From: Pelagibacteraceae bacterium
Lineage (GTDB): Bacteria > Pseudomonadota > Alphaproteobacteria > Pelagibacterales > Pelagibacteraceae
Length of the DNA: 64,000 bases
Assembly: GCA_022763425.1 (NCBI GenBank)
Contig: JALEGD010000001.1
Coordinates: forward strand, 1 to 64,000
Direction of reading: 5' to 3'
The position numbers were made by a program, and so were the translations under genes. How positions within the stretch are numbered: position 1 is the first letter of the stretch; every line of letters starts with the position of its first letter. The notes under the pieces were generated by a model. That model was given only the letters and a program-made list of their open reading frames with translations, ran no database searches and was not told where the DNA came from. Positions 25,087 to 33,803 of the stretch are shown piece by piece.

Positions 25087-26280
25087 ATGAAATACGATTT
25101 TGCGATTATTGGTAGTGGAATAATTGGGTTAACACTTGCTTTTAAATTAAAACAAAAATTTAATAACTCTAAAATTGTTATTTTCGAAAAAGAACCAAAT
25201 TCTATCTCTCATGGCTCAGGTAGAAATAGCGGCGTTCTTCACAGTGGAATTTATTATGAACCAGGATCTTTGAGAGCAAATCTTTGTGTGACGGGCGTGA
25301 AAGAACTTAAAGAATATATTAAATCTGAAAATCTTTGGATTAATGAGTGTGGCAAGTTACTACTTCCAACTTCAGAATACTCTTATTCAAATTTAGAAAA
25401 TTTATTTAATCGGGCCAAAAAAAACGGTGTTGAAATTAATAAAATTAAAAATGAAGAGATAAAACGAATAGAGCCCAATACGAATTGTAAGTTTGAATAT
25501 GGTTTGCATGTGCCATTTACCTCTGTTGCAGATCCTAGAGAAGTTTCAAAATCATTGATTGAAAATTTAAAAAAAATGAATGTTGAAATTAATTATAATT
25601 CTAAGATTTTAAAAATTAGTGAACAAAAACTATTTACTCAAAATAACACCATTGAAGCTGGTCATATTTTTAATTGCGCCGGTTTATTTGCAGATGAAAT
25701 TGCTAAAAACTCTAACCTAGAATTTCGTTACAGCTTTTTACCTTTTAAAGGAAAATATTGGAAAATTACGAAAAAAAGTTTTAAACTTAATCATTTAGTT
25801 TATCCCATTCCAGATCTTAGGTATCCTTTTTTAGGTTTGCATTCTTCACATAATCGACATGGAGATTTTTATATTGGGCCAAGCTCAACGCCAGTATTTG
25901 GGCGTGAACAATATAATGGAATTTTAGGAGATAATCTTAAAGAAAGTATTAGTTTAATTTTTAACTTTAGTAAAAAAATTATCTTTAATGAAAACAAACT
26001 TCGCACTTTAGCATTACAAGAATTATCCTTGTTAACAAAACGTGGTTTTTTTAATCAAATAAAAAAAATGTTTAATAATGTTAATCCAGATGATCTTGAA
26101 TTATCTGATCAAAAAGTAGGTATACGCTCTCAAATCTTTGATCCTCAAAGTAAAAATCTTGTTAATGATTTTGTTGTTATTAATCAAAAAAATACAACTC
26201 ATGTACTTAATGCTATAAGTCCTGCTTGGTCAGCTTCTTTTGCCTTTGCAGACCATTTAATAAATGAAGCAGCATTATAA
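25087..26280 (+). CDS. lhgO: L-2-hydroxyglutarate oxidase (LhgO)
   Basis: The 397-residue FAD protein of the DAO family shows 'FAIIGSGIIGLTLAFKL' at the N-terminus and the LhgO-type 'GRNSGVLHSGIYYEPGSLRANLC'. 'PFKGKYWKI' and 'GPSSTPVFGREQYN' in the second half are also typical. It oxidises L-2-hydroxyglutarate, a side product of 2-oxoglutarate reduction, back to 2-oxoglutarate with electrons passing to the quinone pool in known cases. Its stop overlaps the start of the deacetylase gene by one base (TAATG). Confidence 0.9.
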   Translation: MKYDFAIIGSGIIGLTLAFKLKQKFNNSKIVIFEKEPNSISHGSGRNSGVLHSGIYYEPGSLRANLCVTGVKELKEYIKSENLWINECGKLLLPTSEYSYSNLENLFNRAKKNGVEINKIKNEEIKRIEPNTNCKFEYGLHVPFTSVADPREVSKSLIENLKKMNVEINYNSKILKISEQKLFTQNNTIEAGHIFNCAGLFADEIAKNSNLEFRYSFLPFKGKYWKITKKSFKLNHLVYPIPDLRYPFLGLHSSHNRHGDFYIGPSSTPVFGREQYNGILGDNLKESISLIFNFSKKIIFNENKLRTLALQELSLLTKRGFFNQIKKMFNNVNPDDLELSDQKVGIRSQIFDPQSKNLVNDFVVINQKNTTHVLNAISPAWSASFAFADHLINEAAL

Positions 26281-27182
26281 TGTTACCAATTATAAATCAC
26301 CCTGATTATGTTGCTCAAATAGGAGATGATCATCGTTTTCCAATTAAAAAATTTGGTGAATTAATAAAGTTACTTAGAAAAAAAAATATAGCGACAAAGT
26401 ATAATACTTTTGAGCCTGATGAGGTTTCAGTGAAAACTCTATTAAATGTGCATACCGAGGAATATATTAATAAAATTAACAATTTATCATTAGATAAAGA
26501 TGAAATAAGAAAACTTGGTTTTCCATTAGTTAAAAGTGTCAGAAGAAGATCTTTTGTTGCAACAGGCGGTACCGTTCTGGCTTCAAAACTTGCGGTAAAA
26601 CATAAGCTAGCGTGCAATACTGCGGGTGGCTCTCATCATGCATTTTCAAATCAAGGTAACGGTTATTGTGTTTTTAATGATGTTGCTGTTGCTACTAGTT
26701 ATTTAAAAAAAAAATATAAATATAAAAAAATCTTAATTTTAGATTTGGATGTGCACCAAGGAGATGGAACTGCTAAAATTTTCGAAAGTGATGACAGTGT
26801 TTTCACTGTGAGTATTCATTCTAAAAAAAATTATCCATCAAAAAAACAAAAAAGCAATATAGATATTGAGCTTGAAGATGGAATTAAAGATGAAGAATAC
26901 CTTAATGTTGTGAATCAATTACTTCAAAAAATTGGAGACCTTCAATTTGATTTTGTTTTTTACGTCGCTGGAGTAGATGTTCATTTTGAAGATAGATTAG
27001 GTAAATTAAATATTACTGAAACTGGAATAAGAAAAAGAGAAGAATTAGTCATTAATAATTTTTTTAAAAGAAATATACCTTTATGCGGTGTCCTTGGAGG
27101 AGGATATAACCATAATTTCGAGCAATTAGTTAATTTGCACTCCATTCTTCATGAGACTTGCAAAAAAATTTTGGAAAATTAA
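26280..27182 (+). CDS. Histone-deacetylase-superfamily amidohydrolase
   Basis: The 300-residue protein has the arginase/deacetylase-fold motifs 'GGSHHAFSNQGNGYCVFNDVAVA' (active-site His pair and metal region), 'LILDLDVHQGDGTA' (zinc ligands) and 'VAGVDVHFEDRLGKLNIT'. Bacterial members deacetylate acetylpolyamines, acetoin-utilisation AcuC-type targets or other acyl-lysine-like compounds; the substrate here is unknown. It is coupled to lhgO by a one-base overlap, so the two are one transcript. Its end overlaps the gor stop by 4 bases. Confidence 0.88.
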   Translation: MLPIINHPDYVAQIGDDHRFPIKKFGELIKLLRKKNIATKYNTFEPDEVSVKTLLNVHTEEYINKINNLSLDKDEIRKLGFPLVKSVRRRSFVATGGTVLASKLAVKHKLACNTAGGSHHAFSNQGNGYCVFNDVAVATSYLKKKYKYKKILILDLDVHQGDGTAKIFESDDSVFTVSIHSKKNYPSKKQKSNIDIELEDGIKDEEYLNVVNQLLQKIGDLQFDFVFYVAGVDVHFEDRLGKLNITETGIRKREELVINNFFKRNIPLCGVLGGGYNHNFEQLVNLHSILHETCKKILEN

Positions 27183-28525
27183 AAAATTGTAACTAATTCC
27201 TCAGATGATGTAGGGTGAACAGGGACAGTCTGTCTTAGATCATTAAGATACAATCCTTTTTGAAAGGCAATTGCCAATGATTGAATAATTTCAGCTGCAC
27301 TCTCTCCAATATAAATTAAACCTAAAACTTTTTCTGATCTTGGATCATACATAACCTTTATAAATACTTTGCTTTTTTTATTTTTCATAAAAGAGTACTT
27401 GAGAGGACCAAACTCAGTAGTTAATATTTTATACTTTTTCTTCAGTTTAATAAGATCATTTTCCCCATATCCAATTGATCCGACTTCTGGCTGGGTAAAG
27501 ATTGCAGATGCGACTTTATTATAATCTAATGTTAATTGAGGTTTTTTGCCCCTAATATGATCAAATAAAATCATTGCCTCTCTAATAGCAACTGGTGTTA
27601 AATTTTTTCGATTAGTCACATCGCCAATAGCATAAATAGACTGGTCGTTTGATCTTGAGTTATTATTAACTTTAATTGCTCTTTTTTTATCTAATTTAAT
27701 TTTTGTATTTTCTAAATTAAGACTATCTACATTTGGCGATCTTCCGATTGCATAAATTAATAAATTTGTTTTGATTGTTTTTTTATTAGTAATAATATTG
27801 ATTTTTGTTCCAGATTTTTTAATCTCTTTTAATGAAGTTTCGTTAAAAACTTTTATTCCTCTTTTTACAGCATACTCTAAAATACGTTTTCCAATATCTG
27901 GATCAAATTCATTAAGAACTGTCTTTTTTCTTATAATTAAATTGACTTCATAATTTAAATTTTTCAACAAAAACGCAAATTCTAATGCAATATAACCACT
28001 GCCAACTATTGATATATTTTTTGGCAATTTTTTTAATTCAAAAAATTGATCTGAACTTATACCAATTTTTGACCCTGGGATATTTGGATAATTTGGTTTT
28101 GAACCTGTGGCTACTATTATTTTTTTAGCACTAATAATTTTTTTACCTCTTTTTAACAGAATTTTTTTTGACGATAAAAATGACCCATGATCTTGGATTA
28201 TTTCAACACCAGCTTTTTTTAAATTTTTAATATAAATTTTATTTAATCTTGAGATTTCTTTATTTTTTTTTTGTACTAAAGTTTTCCAACTATGATTTGA
28301 TTTTCCAACACTCCAACCATAAGTCTTGGCATCAATTACCTGGTCGTTAAAGTTAGAAGCATAAACATATAATTTTTTAGGTACACATCCTCTTATTACG
28401 CAAGTGCCTCCAACACGACTGTTTTCCAAAATACAAACTTTTTTACCAGTGCCAGCCATTAATCTTGCAAAACGCACGCCTCCGGAACCAGCGCCAATAA
28501 CAATGAAATCGTACTGTTTTTTCAT
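27179..28525 (-). CDS. gor: Glutathione reductase
   Basis: The 448-residue flavoenzyme has 'VIGAGSGGVRFARLMA', the redox pair in 'GGTCVIRGCVPKKLYVYAS', a second nucleotide-binding segment 'SIVGSGYIALEFAFLLKNL' followed by an 'IIRKK' that supplies basic residues for NADPH, and the C-terminal 'TVPVHPTSSEELVT' with the catalytic base histidine. It regenerates glutathione in the cytoplasm. gshA and gshB are in the same window about 9 kb away, so a full glutathione system is present. Confidence 0.92.
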   Translation of the reverse strand: MKKQYDFIVIGAGSGGVRFARLMAGTGKKVCILENSRVGGTCVIRGCVPKKLYVYASNFNDQVIDAKTYGWSVGKSNHSWKTLVQKKNKEISRLNKIYIKNLKKAGVEIIQDHGSFLSSKKILLKRGKKIISAKKIIVATGSKPNYPNIPGSKIGISSDQFFELKKLPKNISIVGSGYIALEFAFLLKNLNYEVNLIIRKKTVLNEFDPDIGKRILEYAVKRGIKVFNETSLKEIKKSGTKINIITNKKTIKTNLLIYAIGRSPNVDSLNLENTKIKLDKKRAIKVNNNSRSNDQSIYAIGDVTNRKNLTPVAIREAMILFDHIRGKKPQLTLDYNKVASAIFTQPEVGSIGYGENDLIKLKKKYKILTTEFGPLKYSFMKNKKSKVFIKVMYDPRSEKVLGLIYIGESAAEIIQSLAIAFQKGLYLNDLRQTVPVHPTSSEELVTIF

Positions 28526-28566
28526 AATGTATTTTTTTATATAATTATATTATGTTATAAGTCCAT

Positions 28567-29058
28567 ATGCCTTCATTTGATGTCATTAGCAAAGTAAATC
28601 AACAAGAATTAACAAATGCGATTTCAAATTGTAATCGTGAAATATCAACACGTTTTGATTTTAAAGGCCTGCATATTGTCATTGAACCAAACCAAAAAGA
28701 AAATACGATAACTGTAGTTGCTCCTGATGATTTAAAATTAAAACAAGTTAATGATTTACTAAAAGGTCATTTAGTTAAAAGAAAAATTGATCCAAGAATT
28801 TTTGATATTCAAACAGCTGTTGAAGCATCAGGGTCATCAAAAAGACAGATTATAAAGATTAAAGAGGGAATATCACAAGAAGCTGCTAAAAAAATTATTG
28901 CGGAAATTAAAAAAACTAAAATCAAAGTTCAGGTCAAAATACAAGGTGACGAACTACGTGCAGACGGCAAAAAGAAGGATGATCTTCAAGAAGTAATGCA
29001 ATTTATAAAAAGTATTGATATTGGACAACCTGTCGAATTTACTAATTTTAGAGATTAA
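28567..29058 (+). CDS. yajQ: YajQ/UPF0234 family nucleotide-binding protein
   Basis: The 163-residue protein begins 'MPSFDVISKVNQQELTNAISN', includes 'EISTRFDFKG' and 'DLLKGHLVKRKID', and ends 'QPVEFTNFRD', all hallmarks of YajQ. The family binds tRNA or nucleotides and, in some species, cyclic di-GMP. Its stop overlaps the start of a 31-codon basic ORF by one base. Confidence 0.94.
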   Translation: MPSFDVISKVNQQELTNAISNCNREISTRFDFKGLHIVIEPNQKENTITVVAPDDLKLKQVNDLLKGHLVKRKIDPRIFDIQTAVEASGSSKRQIIKIKEGISQEAAKKIIAEIKKTKIKVQVKIQGDELRADGKKKDDLQEVMQFIKSIDIGQPVEFTNFRD

Positions 29059-29153
29059 TGAGTAAACGTTACTCTGGAAAATCAAGAAAAGATAAAAAAT
29101 TTAATAAGAGAGCTAAACTAAGCAAAAAAGGGAAATCTAAATTAAAAAAGTAA
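29058..29153 (+). CDS. 31-residue highly basic peptide
   Basis: ATG 29058 overlaps the yajQ stop (TAATG) and the frame runs to TAA at 29151. The product begins 'MSKRYSGKSRKDKKFNK' and nearly half of its residues are Lys or Arg; it has no hydrophobic core. It is too short for the track. Coupled start and the clean basic composition suggest a real small nucleic-acid-binding or ribosome-associated peptide, but chance is possible in A-rich DNA. Confidence 0.5.
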   Translation: MSKRYSGKSRKDKKFNKRAKLSKKGKSKLKK

Positions 29154-29191
29154 TTGATTTAAATTTTAATCAAGATTAAACATACCACCCA

Positions 29192-29965
29192 ATGCAAAAA
29201 GAATTAGCAACACTATCTAAAAAATTAGCAAAAGCCTTTAATACTAATTCGCTTATAGCCCCTTTACCTTCTAAGTTTTGCAAAAATACAAAAAATGCAA
29301 ATTTATTAAGAGTTGCGTCGGAAAAATTGATTAAAAGTCCTATCATTGGTTTCAAGGCGGGTGGTACTGGAAAAGCAATGCTAAAAAAATGGAAAGAAAA
29401 AGAACCTTTTTATGCTTCAATTTTTAAAAAAAATCTTGTTAAAACTAATTCTAAAGTAAAGCTTTCAAAAAATACTTTTGGAATTGAACTTGAAGTATTT
29501 TATTTTCTAAAAAAGAATGTTTTAGAGTCAAAATCAAAAATTACAGAAAAGAATATTGGGCGTTATATCGATGGTATGGGACCGTGTATTGAGCTTGTTG
29601 GATACAGACAAAGAAAAAAAGGTGTGTCTTGTCTTGGAGATTTGACTGCTGACTTTGGTTGTAATGTAAAATTTATTATTGGAAAAAAACAAAAATATAA
29701 AAAATTAAAATTTAATAATTTACCAACTACTCTTTTTAATAAAAAAAGTGGTCAAACAGTTAATGGAAATACAAAAGCAGTTTACGATAGCCCATTAAAA
29801 TCACTTGTTTGGTTGGTTAACCGTGCAAGAAAAGATAAAGTCACTATAAATAAAAATTTCTATGTATTTACTGGTTCAACAGTTGGTGTTGTTCCGATAC
29901 TTAAAAAAGGTTTATTTGAAGGCCAAATTAAATCTTTGGGAACTGTAAAAACAACAGTTCGATAA
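29192..29965 (+). CDS. 2-keto-4-pentenoate hydratase/MhpD-like protein (FAH superfamily)
   Basis: The 257-residue protein has the MhpD/HpcG-type 'IIGFKAGGTGKAMLKKW', 'FGIELEVFYFLKK' (metal-binding ExE-like) and 'CIELVGYRQRKKGVSCLGDLTADFGCN' followed by a late 'VFTGSTVGVVPI' that corresponds to the TGS motif. The fold hydrates 2-hydroxypentadienoates or decarboxylates 2-oxo acids. No aromatic-degradation genes are adjacent, so the real substrate may be a 2-oxo acid from another route; an HpaI-type aldolase lies 2 kb downstream on the other strand. Confidence 0.82.
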   Translation: MQKELATLSKKLAKAFNTNSLIAPLPSKFCKNTKNANLLRVASEKLIKSPIIGFKAGGTGKAMLKKWKEKEPFYASIFKKNLVKTNSKVKLSKNTFGIELEVFYFLKKNVLESKSKITEKNIGRYIDGMGPCIELVGYRQRKKGVSCLGDLTADFGCNVKFIIGKKQKYKKLKFNNLPTTLFNKKSGQTVNGNTKAVYDSPLKSLVWLVNRARKDKVTINKNFYVFTGSTVGVVPILKKGLFEGQIKSLGTVKTTVR

Positions 29966-31024
29966 TTATTTTTTTAATTTTCTCTCTTTATCAAACATAA
30001 CCGCCAAGCGATCGATAATATAATCGGAAGCTTCAAAAATATCTTTGGGCTGAAAGTTTTTAGCATTTCCAATATCAGTCTTATCATCCAGACAGATAGG
30101 GTTTTTTAGACGTTGAGTTACATCCTCACCTTCAACGTATAATAATATTAAATAATCTTTATCTGTAGCAGCATCATCATTTCGAATTAAACATTCTCCA
30201 CTCTCTGAAATATTATCTATGAATCTTAAAGGTGATCTTTTTTTGGTAATATATCTTTTGTTAATCTGGAAAACGATTGACTTCATGTTTCTTGAAAATC
30301 TTTCTAAACGTTCAACTAATTTTTGTTTGAGCGCGTTTTCGGCTTTCTCAGCTTCTAAGATTGCCCTAGCTTCTTCTCTACTTTTCCTTCTAACTTCTAA
30401 TTCTTCAAGTTGTTTTTCTCTTAATTTCTGACGATATTCTTGATATTTTTGACGTATTACAGCAAATCGATCTCCCACTTTCCATAGATGATCTTTAAGC
30501 TGATAAATTTTCTTTCGCTCTTCGAGCTTTATATCTTTGATAAGTTGTAGTCTAAATTTTTCACGATCTCGTTCCTTTTTTTCAGCAAATTTTTGCTCTT
30601 GTTTCAAAAGCTTTTCAAGATTTTGAATATCTCTCTTTGTTTGTTTGATTTTTAATTTTTCTAAATAAATAAGAAATTTTATTTTTAGACGTCTAAAATA
30701 TTCATAAACTTTTTCTTTTAATTTTTCGAAAAAAGATGGTTTTTGAATAGTCTTTATTTTTTTAATTTTTTTCTTTTTAGATTTTTTTTTCTTGAGCTTA
30801 AATATTTTTTTAAAATTTTTTTGCTTTTTAAGTTTATTTTTTTTTAGTTTTTTTTTTGTTTTTAAGCTTGATTTCGAGAGTTTTTTTTTCTTTTTAAAAT
30901 TGTTTTTCTTTCTAATTTTAGATGATTTTTTTTTAAATTTATTTTTCTTTTTTATTTTTAAAGGTTTTTTTTTAACCTTTTTTTTTGTTTTTTTAGTCTT
31001 TTTCTTTTTATTTTTTTTCGACAT
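29966..31024 (-). CDS. Extremely lysine-rich coiled-coil protein
   Basis: The 352-residue product has an N-terminal 100 residues that are roughly half lysine, with no acidic residue for long stretches, then a long charged coiled coil (about residues 115-240), then a compact C-terminal segment with 'GECLIRNDDAATDKDYLILLYVEGEDV'. No membrane helix is seen. I do not recognise the family. The tail would bind nucleic acid, membranes or polyphosphate non-specifically. The gene overlaps the frnE stop by 17 bases and is last in a six-gene operon. Poly-A runs in the coding strand make frameshift artefacts possible, but the frame stays open. Confidence 0.75.
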   Translation of the reverse strand: MSKKNKKKKTKKTKKKVKKKPLKIKKKNKFKKKSSKIRKKNNFKKKKKLSKSSLKTKKKLKKNKLKKQKNFKKIFKLKKKKSKKKKIKKIKTIQKPSFFEKLKEKVYEYFRRLKIKFLIYLEKLKIKQTKRDIQNLEKLLKQEQKFAEKKERDREKFRLQLIKDIKLEERKKIYQLKDHLWKVGDRFAVIRQKYQEYRQKLREKQLEELEVRRKSREEARAILEAEKAENALKQKLVERLERFSRNMKSIVFQINKRYITKKRSPLRFIDNISESGECLIRNDDAATDKDYLILLYVEGEDVTQRLKNPICLDDKTDIGNAKNFQPKDIFEASDYIIDRLAVMFDKERKLKK

Positions 31025-31640
31025 TTGATTTTTTTATTGCTTCAATCAATTGTTCAACGGACTGAGCACCTGATATAGATAATTGATCATTAAATACATA
31101 AAATGGAACTCCAGTAATACCCATTTCTTTCGCAACATTGTCCATTTTGTCTATTTTTTTTATATTTTCTTCATCATTTAAATACGTCTTAACTTCATTT
31201 ACATCTAAATTATTTTTTTTTGCAATAGACATTAAAACTTCTTCATCCCCAATATCTTTTGCTTTATTAAAATAACTTTCAAATAAATCTGAAATCACTT
31301 CATTTTCAGCTTTATACTTTCTTGCGAGATCTATTAATAAATGAGACTTAACAGTATTTGGTGTTCTTTTGATCTTATCAAGCTTAATTTGTAAATTTTC
31401 TTGTTCACCTTGCAATATCATGTTGTCATACATGGGTTTTGCATTTTCAATGCTACCAAATTTTGTTTTGATATATTCAATTCGGTCCATCCCGTCTTTG
31501 GGCATTGAAGGATTGAGTTGAAAAGGCAAGTTCATCACAATTGTCTCTGGAAGGTTAAGTTTTTTTAATGCTTGGTTCAACCTTTCTTTACCAATATAGC
31601 ACCAGCCACAAATTGTGTCTGAAAACATTTTAATTTGCAT
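31008..31640 (-). CDS. DsbA-family FrnE-like thiol oxidoreductase
   Basis: The 210-residue protein has the thioredoxin-fold start 'IKMFSDTICGWCYIGKERL', with CGWC as active-site CxxC, and a cis-proline loop in 'MGITGVPFYVFNDQLSISGAQS', as in FrnE/DsbA-like proteins related to 2-hydroxychromene-2-carboxylate isomerases. There is no signal peptide, so it acts in the cytoplasm. It probably reduces or isomerises a thiol or glutathione adduct. It is preceded by the aldolase gene (3-base gap). Confidence 0.88.
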   Translation of the reverse strand: MQIKMFSDTICGWCYIGKERLNQALKKLNLPETIVMNLPFQLNPSMPKDGMDRIEYIKTKFGSIENAKPMYDNMILQGEQENLQIKLDKIKRTPNTVKSHLLIDLARKYKAENEVISDLFESYFNKAKDIGDEEVLMSIAKKNNLDVNEVKTYLNDEENIKKIDKMDNVAKEMGITGVPFYVFNDQLSISGAQSVEQLIEAIKKSNVEKK

Positions 31641-31643
31641 GAA

Positions 31644-32405
31644 TTATTTAAATTCTTTTAATAAACTCTCAGCACTTCTAGCAAAAAGATTAGTATCACT
31701 ATTAATTGCAACGAATGTATACCCGGCCTCAACATATTTTTTTGCATAGTCTTTTTTAGCAGTAAGAATTCCTGCAGGTTTTCCAACTTTGTTACATACA
31801 TCTAGAGCTTCATGAATTAAATCTTGAACTTCCTGATCTTCAAATTTTCCAATTTTTCCAATAGACCCAGAAATATCACTAGGCCCCATAAAAATCCCAT
31901 CTACCCCATCGATTTTGCTAATCTCTGGAATATTTTTTATTGCGTCTTTAGTCTCACACTGAACTATCACGCAAATTTCTTTTTCAGCATCCTCATAATA
32001 ATTTTCAACATGACCATATCGATTCATTCGAGCGGCTGACATAATTCCTCTAATTCCTTTAGGTGGATACCTGGTTGCAGCAACCGCTGCTTTTGCCTCT
32101 TCAGCATTTTGAACAAAGGGAAACAGAATTGTTTGTGCTCCCATATCAAGAATTCTTTTTACCATTATTGGTTCATTCCAAGGTACCCTTACAACGGGTT
32201 CAGTATCATAACCTTCCATAACCTGTAATTGTGTTAATACCTCTTGAATATCATTTGGAGAATGCTCCATATCAATCACAGACCAGTCAAAACCTGTAAC
32301 TGAAACAATTTCGGCAATGGTATTATTGGATAAACAGCTCCAAATTCCAATTTGTTTTTTTTTATTAGCTATATTTTCTTTAAATTTATTTTTTTTGATT
32401 TTCAT
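31644..32405 (-). CDS. HpcH/HpaI-family aldolase
   Basis: The track's TTG start adds two residues; ATG 32405 gives 253 residues. Motifs are 'IGIWSCLSNNTIAEIVSVTGFDWSVIDMEHSPND' (catalytic histidine and metal site), 'QCETKDAI' and 'DGIFMGPSDISGSIGK'. Members cleave 4-hydroxy-2-oxo acids to pyruvate and an aldehyde (4-hydroxy-2-oxoheptanedioate or 2-dehydro-3-deoxyglucarate aldolase). The substrate is undetermined. It follows the AsmA-like gene by 15 bases in the same operon. Confidence 0.9.
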   Translation of the reverse strand: MKIKKNKFKENIANKKKQIGIWSCLSNNTIAEIVSVTGFDWSVIDMEHSPNDIQEVLTQLQVMEGYDTEPVVRVPWNEPIMVKRILDMGAQTILFPFVQNAEEAKAAVAATRYPPKGIRGIMSAARMNRYGHVENYYEDAEKEICVIVQCETKDAIKNIPEISKIDGVDGIFMGPSDISGSIGKIGKFEDQEVQDLIHEALDVCNKVGKPAGILTAKKDYAKKYVEAGYTFVAINSDTNLFARSAESLLKEFK

Positions 32406-32420
32406 ATTCAATTGTTATCT

Positions 32421-33197
32421 TTATTTAAGAAGTTTATCAAATTTTTTAAATAAATCCTTTTCATTTCCTTTTAACAAATCATTTAAAATATCTTTTTTTA
32501 AATTCTTTATTTTTTTTTCAAATTTTTGCTTCACTTTTTGCTTCAAAATATCATTTTGAACTTTTGCTATGATGTTAGTTAATATCATTGCCGCAACATC
32601 TTTGAAATGATTGGCATTTTTTGAGTTTCCAACATTTAAAAACTCCATATCACTTAATTTTGTATTCGTATTAACTTGCAAGTCGTCCGAAACAACTTGA
32701 GCATATGCATTTTTAAAAGTAAGTTTTTTTATAATAAAATTTTTATCTTTTTCCTTTTGAGGATAAATTTTATCATTCTTACTTGATCCACCGCCTACAC
32801 TTCTTTCTTGTTTTAAAGCCTGATTAATTAGAGATAAGTTATCTACGATCTGCCCATTTCGAATGGATACTTTATACTGAAAATTAATACCTTTGATATC
32901 AACTAACTTAACTTCTACTGTATCACTCGTAACAGACTTTAGATTAGTAATGATTTTAACATCTTTAATTTTTAATAATTCTCCAGGAAAGCCATCATTG
33001 TTTTTAATACTAATATTTTTTAATGTTATTTGTTCTTTTAAAAAATCGATCTTTAAATTTTCTATCTTAACTTCACGTTGTGAAGCTTCCGTAGCTTTAT
33101 TTTCAATAATATTTTTTGCAATGTCATCCGCTTTAAATTCTGAGAATAAATAAACTCCGCCAACAATTAGTGTAATTAAAATAATAAAAAATCTCAT
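32421..33197 (-). CDS. AsmA-like membrane-anchored protein
   Basis: The 258-residue protein has one N-terminal membrane helix and then beta-rich sequence with 'VKIENLKIDFLKEQITLKNISIKN' and 'LLKIKDVKIITNLKSV', the repeating pattern of the AsmA/DUF748 N-terminal domain. A Lys-rich amphipathic end (from about 215) follows. AsmA-like proteins span the periplasm and help lipid traffic or outer-membrane assembly; this one is short. It starts in an ATGA overlap with a 40-residue membrane ORF. Confidence 0.6.
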   Translation of the reverse strand: MRFFIILITLIVGGVYLFSEFKADDIAKNIIENKATEASQREVKIENLKIDFLKEQITLKNISIKNNDGFPGELLKIKDVKIITNLKSVTSDTVEVKLVDIKGINFQYKVSIRNGQIVDNLSLINQALKQERSVGGGSSKNDKIYPQKEKDKNFIIKKLTFKNAYAQVVSDDLQVNTNTKLSDMEFLNVGNSKNANHFKDVAAMILTNIIAKVQNDILKQKVKQKFEKKIKNLKKDILNDLLKGNEKDLFKKFDKLLK

Positions 33198-33316
33198 ATT
33201 AAATATAGAACCAGACTAATAATAAGAATTATAGGTAACACAAGAATAAAACCGATGATTTTGTTCTTAATAAAAAAATAATCTAAAATACTAAGTAAAA
33301 ATTTTATTTTTCTCAT
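33194..33316 (-). CDS. 40-residue membrane peptide
   Basis: This ORF is below the track's cut-off. It starts at an ATG overlapping the stop of the DnaJ-like gene (ATGA) and stops in an ATGA overlap with the AsmA-like gene. The product has a basic start 'MRKIKFLLSILDYFFIKNK' and a single strong helix. Two exact 4-base junctions are unlikely by chance, so I regard it as real. It may pair with one of its neighbours in the membrane. Confidence 0.68.
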   Translation of the reverse strand: MRKIKFLLSILDYFFIKNKIIGFILVLPIILIISLVLYLI

Positions 33317-33801
33317 TTATGTATCTCAAGAAGTATATCTCTTGCTCGGTTAATTTTGCTAGCTAATTCATTGCTTCCAGATTTATCAGGATGAGCTTGC
33401 TTTATTTTTGTTTTATGTGCATTTATAATTTCTTGCCTCGAGCAATTCCGCTCTAATCCTAAAATTTTATATGCCTCATTCACTTCGCCAAATGATGATG
33501 TAAAAGTTCCATTTGATCTATTTTTTCTAACTTTTAAAATCGTAGAAACTAATCGGTAAAGATAAACAAGGTTTACAAAATTAAATACACTTCGTTTAAG
33601 TGCGGTTCCAATAACTGCAAAAAAAGGTAAAGAAAGTAAATACCTGCCAGCTAAAATTAATAAAATAATTGCGGTTACCGATAGAAGAATAATTCCAAAC
33701 TTAAACATTCCAGAGAATGTTTTTTTATCCATATTGGAAATTAGCCAAAGAACACCATATAAGATAAGGAATATAACTAAGCTTAAAACAATCAGATTCA
33801 T
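33313..33801 (-). CDS. Membrane-anchored DnaJ-domain protein
   Basis: The 162-residue protein has two N-terminal membrane helices (about 4-20 and 32-60) and a C-terminal J domain with the HPD motif in 'NAHKTKIKQAHPDKSGSNELASKINRARDIL'. The topology resembles TIM14/Pam18-type co-chaperones in alphaproteobacteria, which recruit DnaK to the inner membrane. It leads the six-gene minus operon. Its ATG faces the ptrB ATG with only 2 bases between. Confidence 0.85.
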   Translation of the reverse strand: MNLIVLSLVIFLILYGVLWLISNMDKKTFSGMFKFGIILLSVTAIILLILAGRYLLSLPFFAVIGTALKRSVFNFVNLVYLYRLVSTILKVRKNRSNGTFTSSFGEVNEAYKILGLERNCSRQEIINAHKTKIKQAHPDKSGSNELASKINRARDILLEIHK

Positions 33802-33803
33802 TT

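Noticed and set aside
30792-31028. 78-residue plus-strand Phe-rich ORF
   Set aside because: Exact antisense shadow of the poly-lysine tail (AAA/AAG codons read as TTT/CTT).
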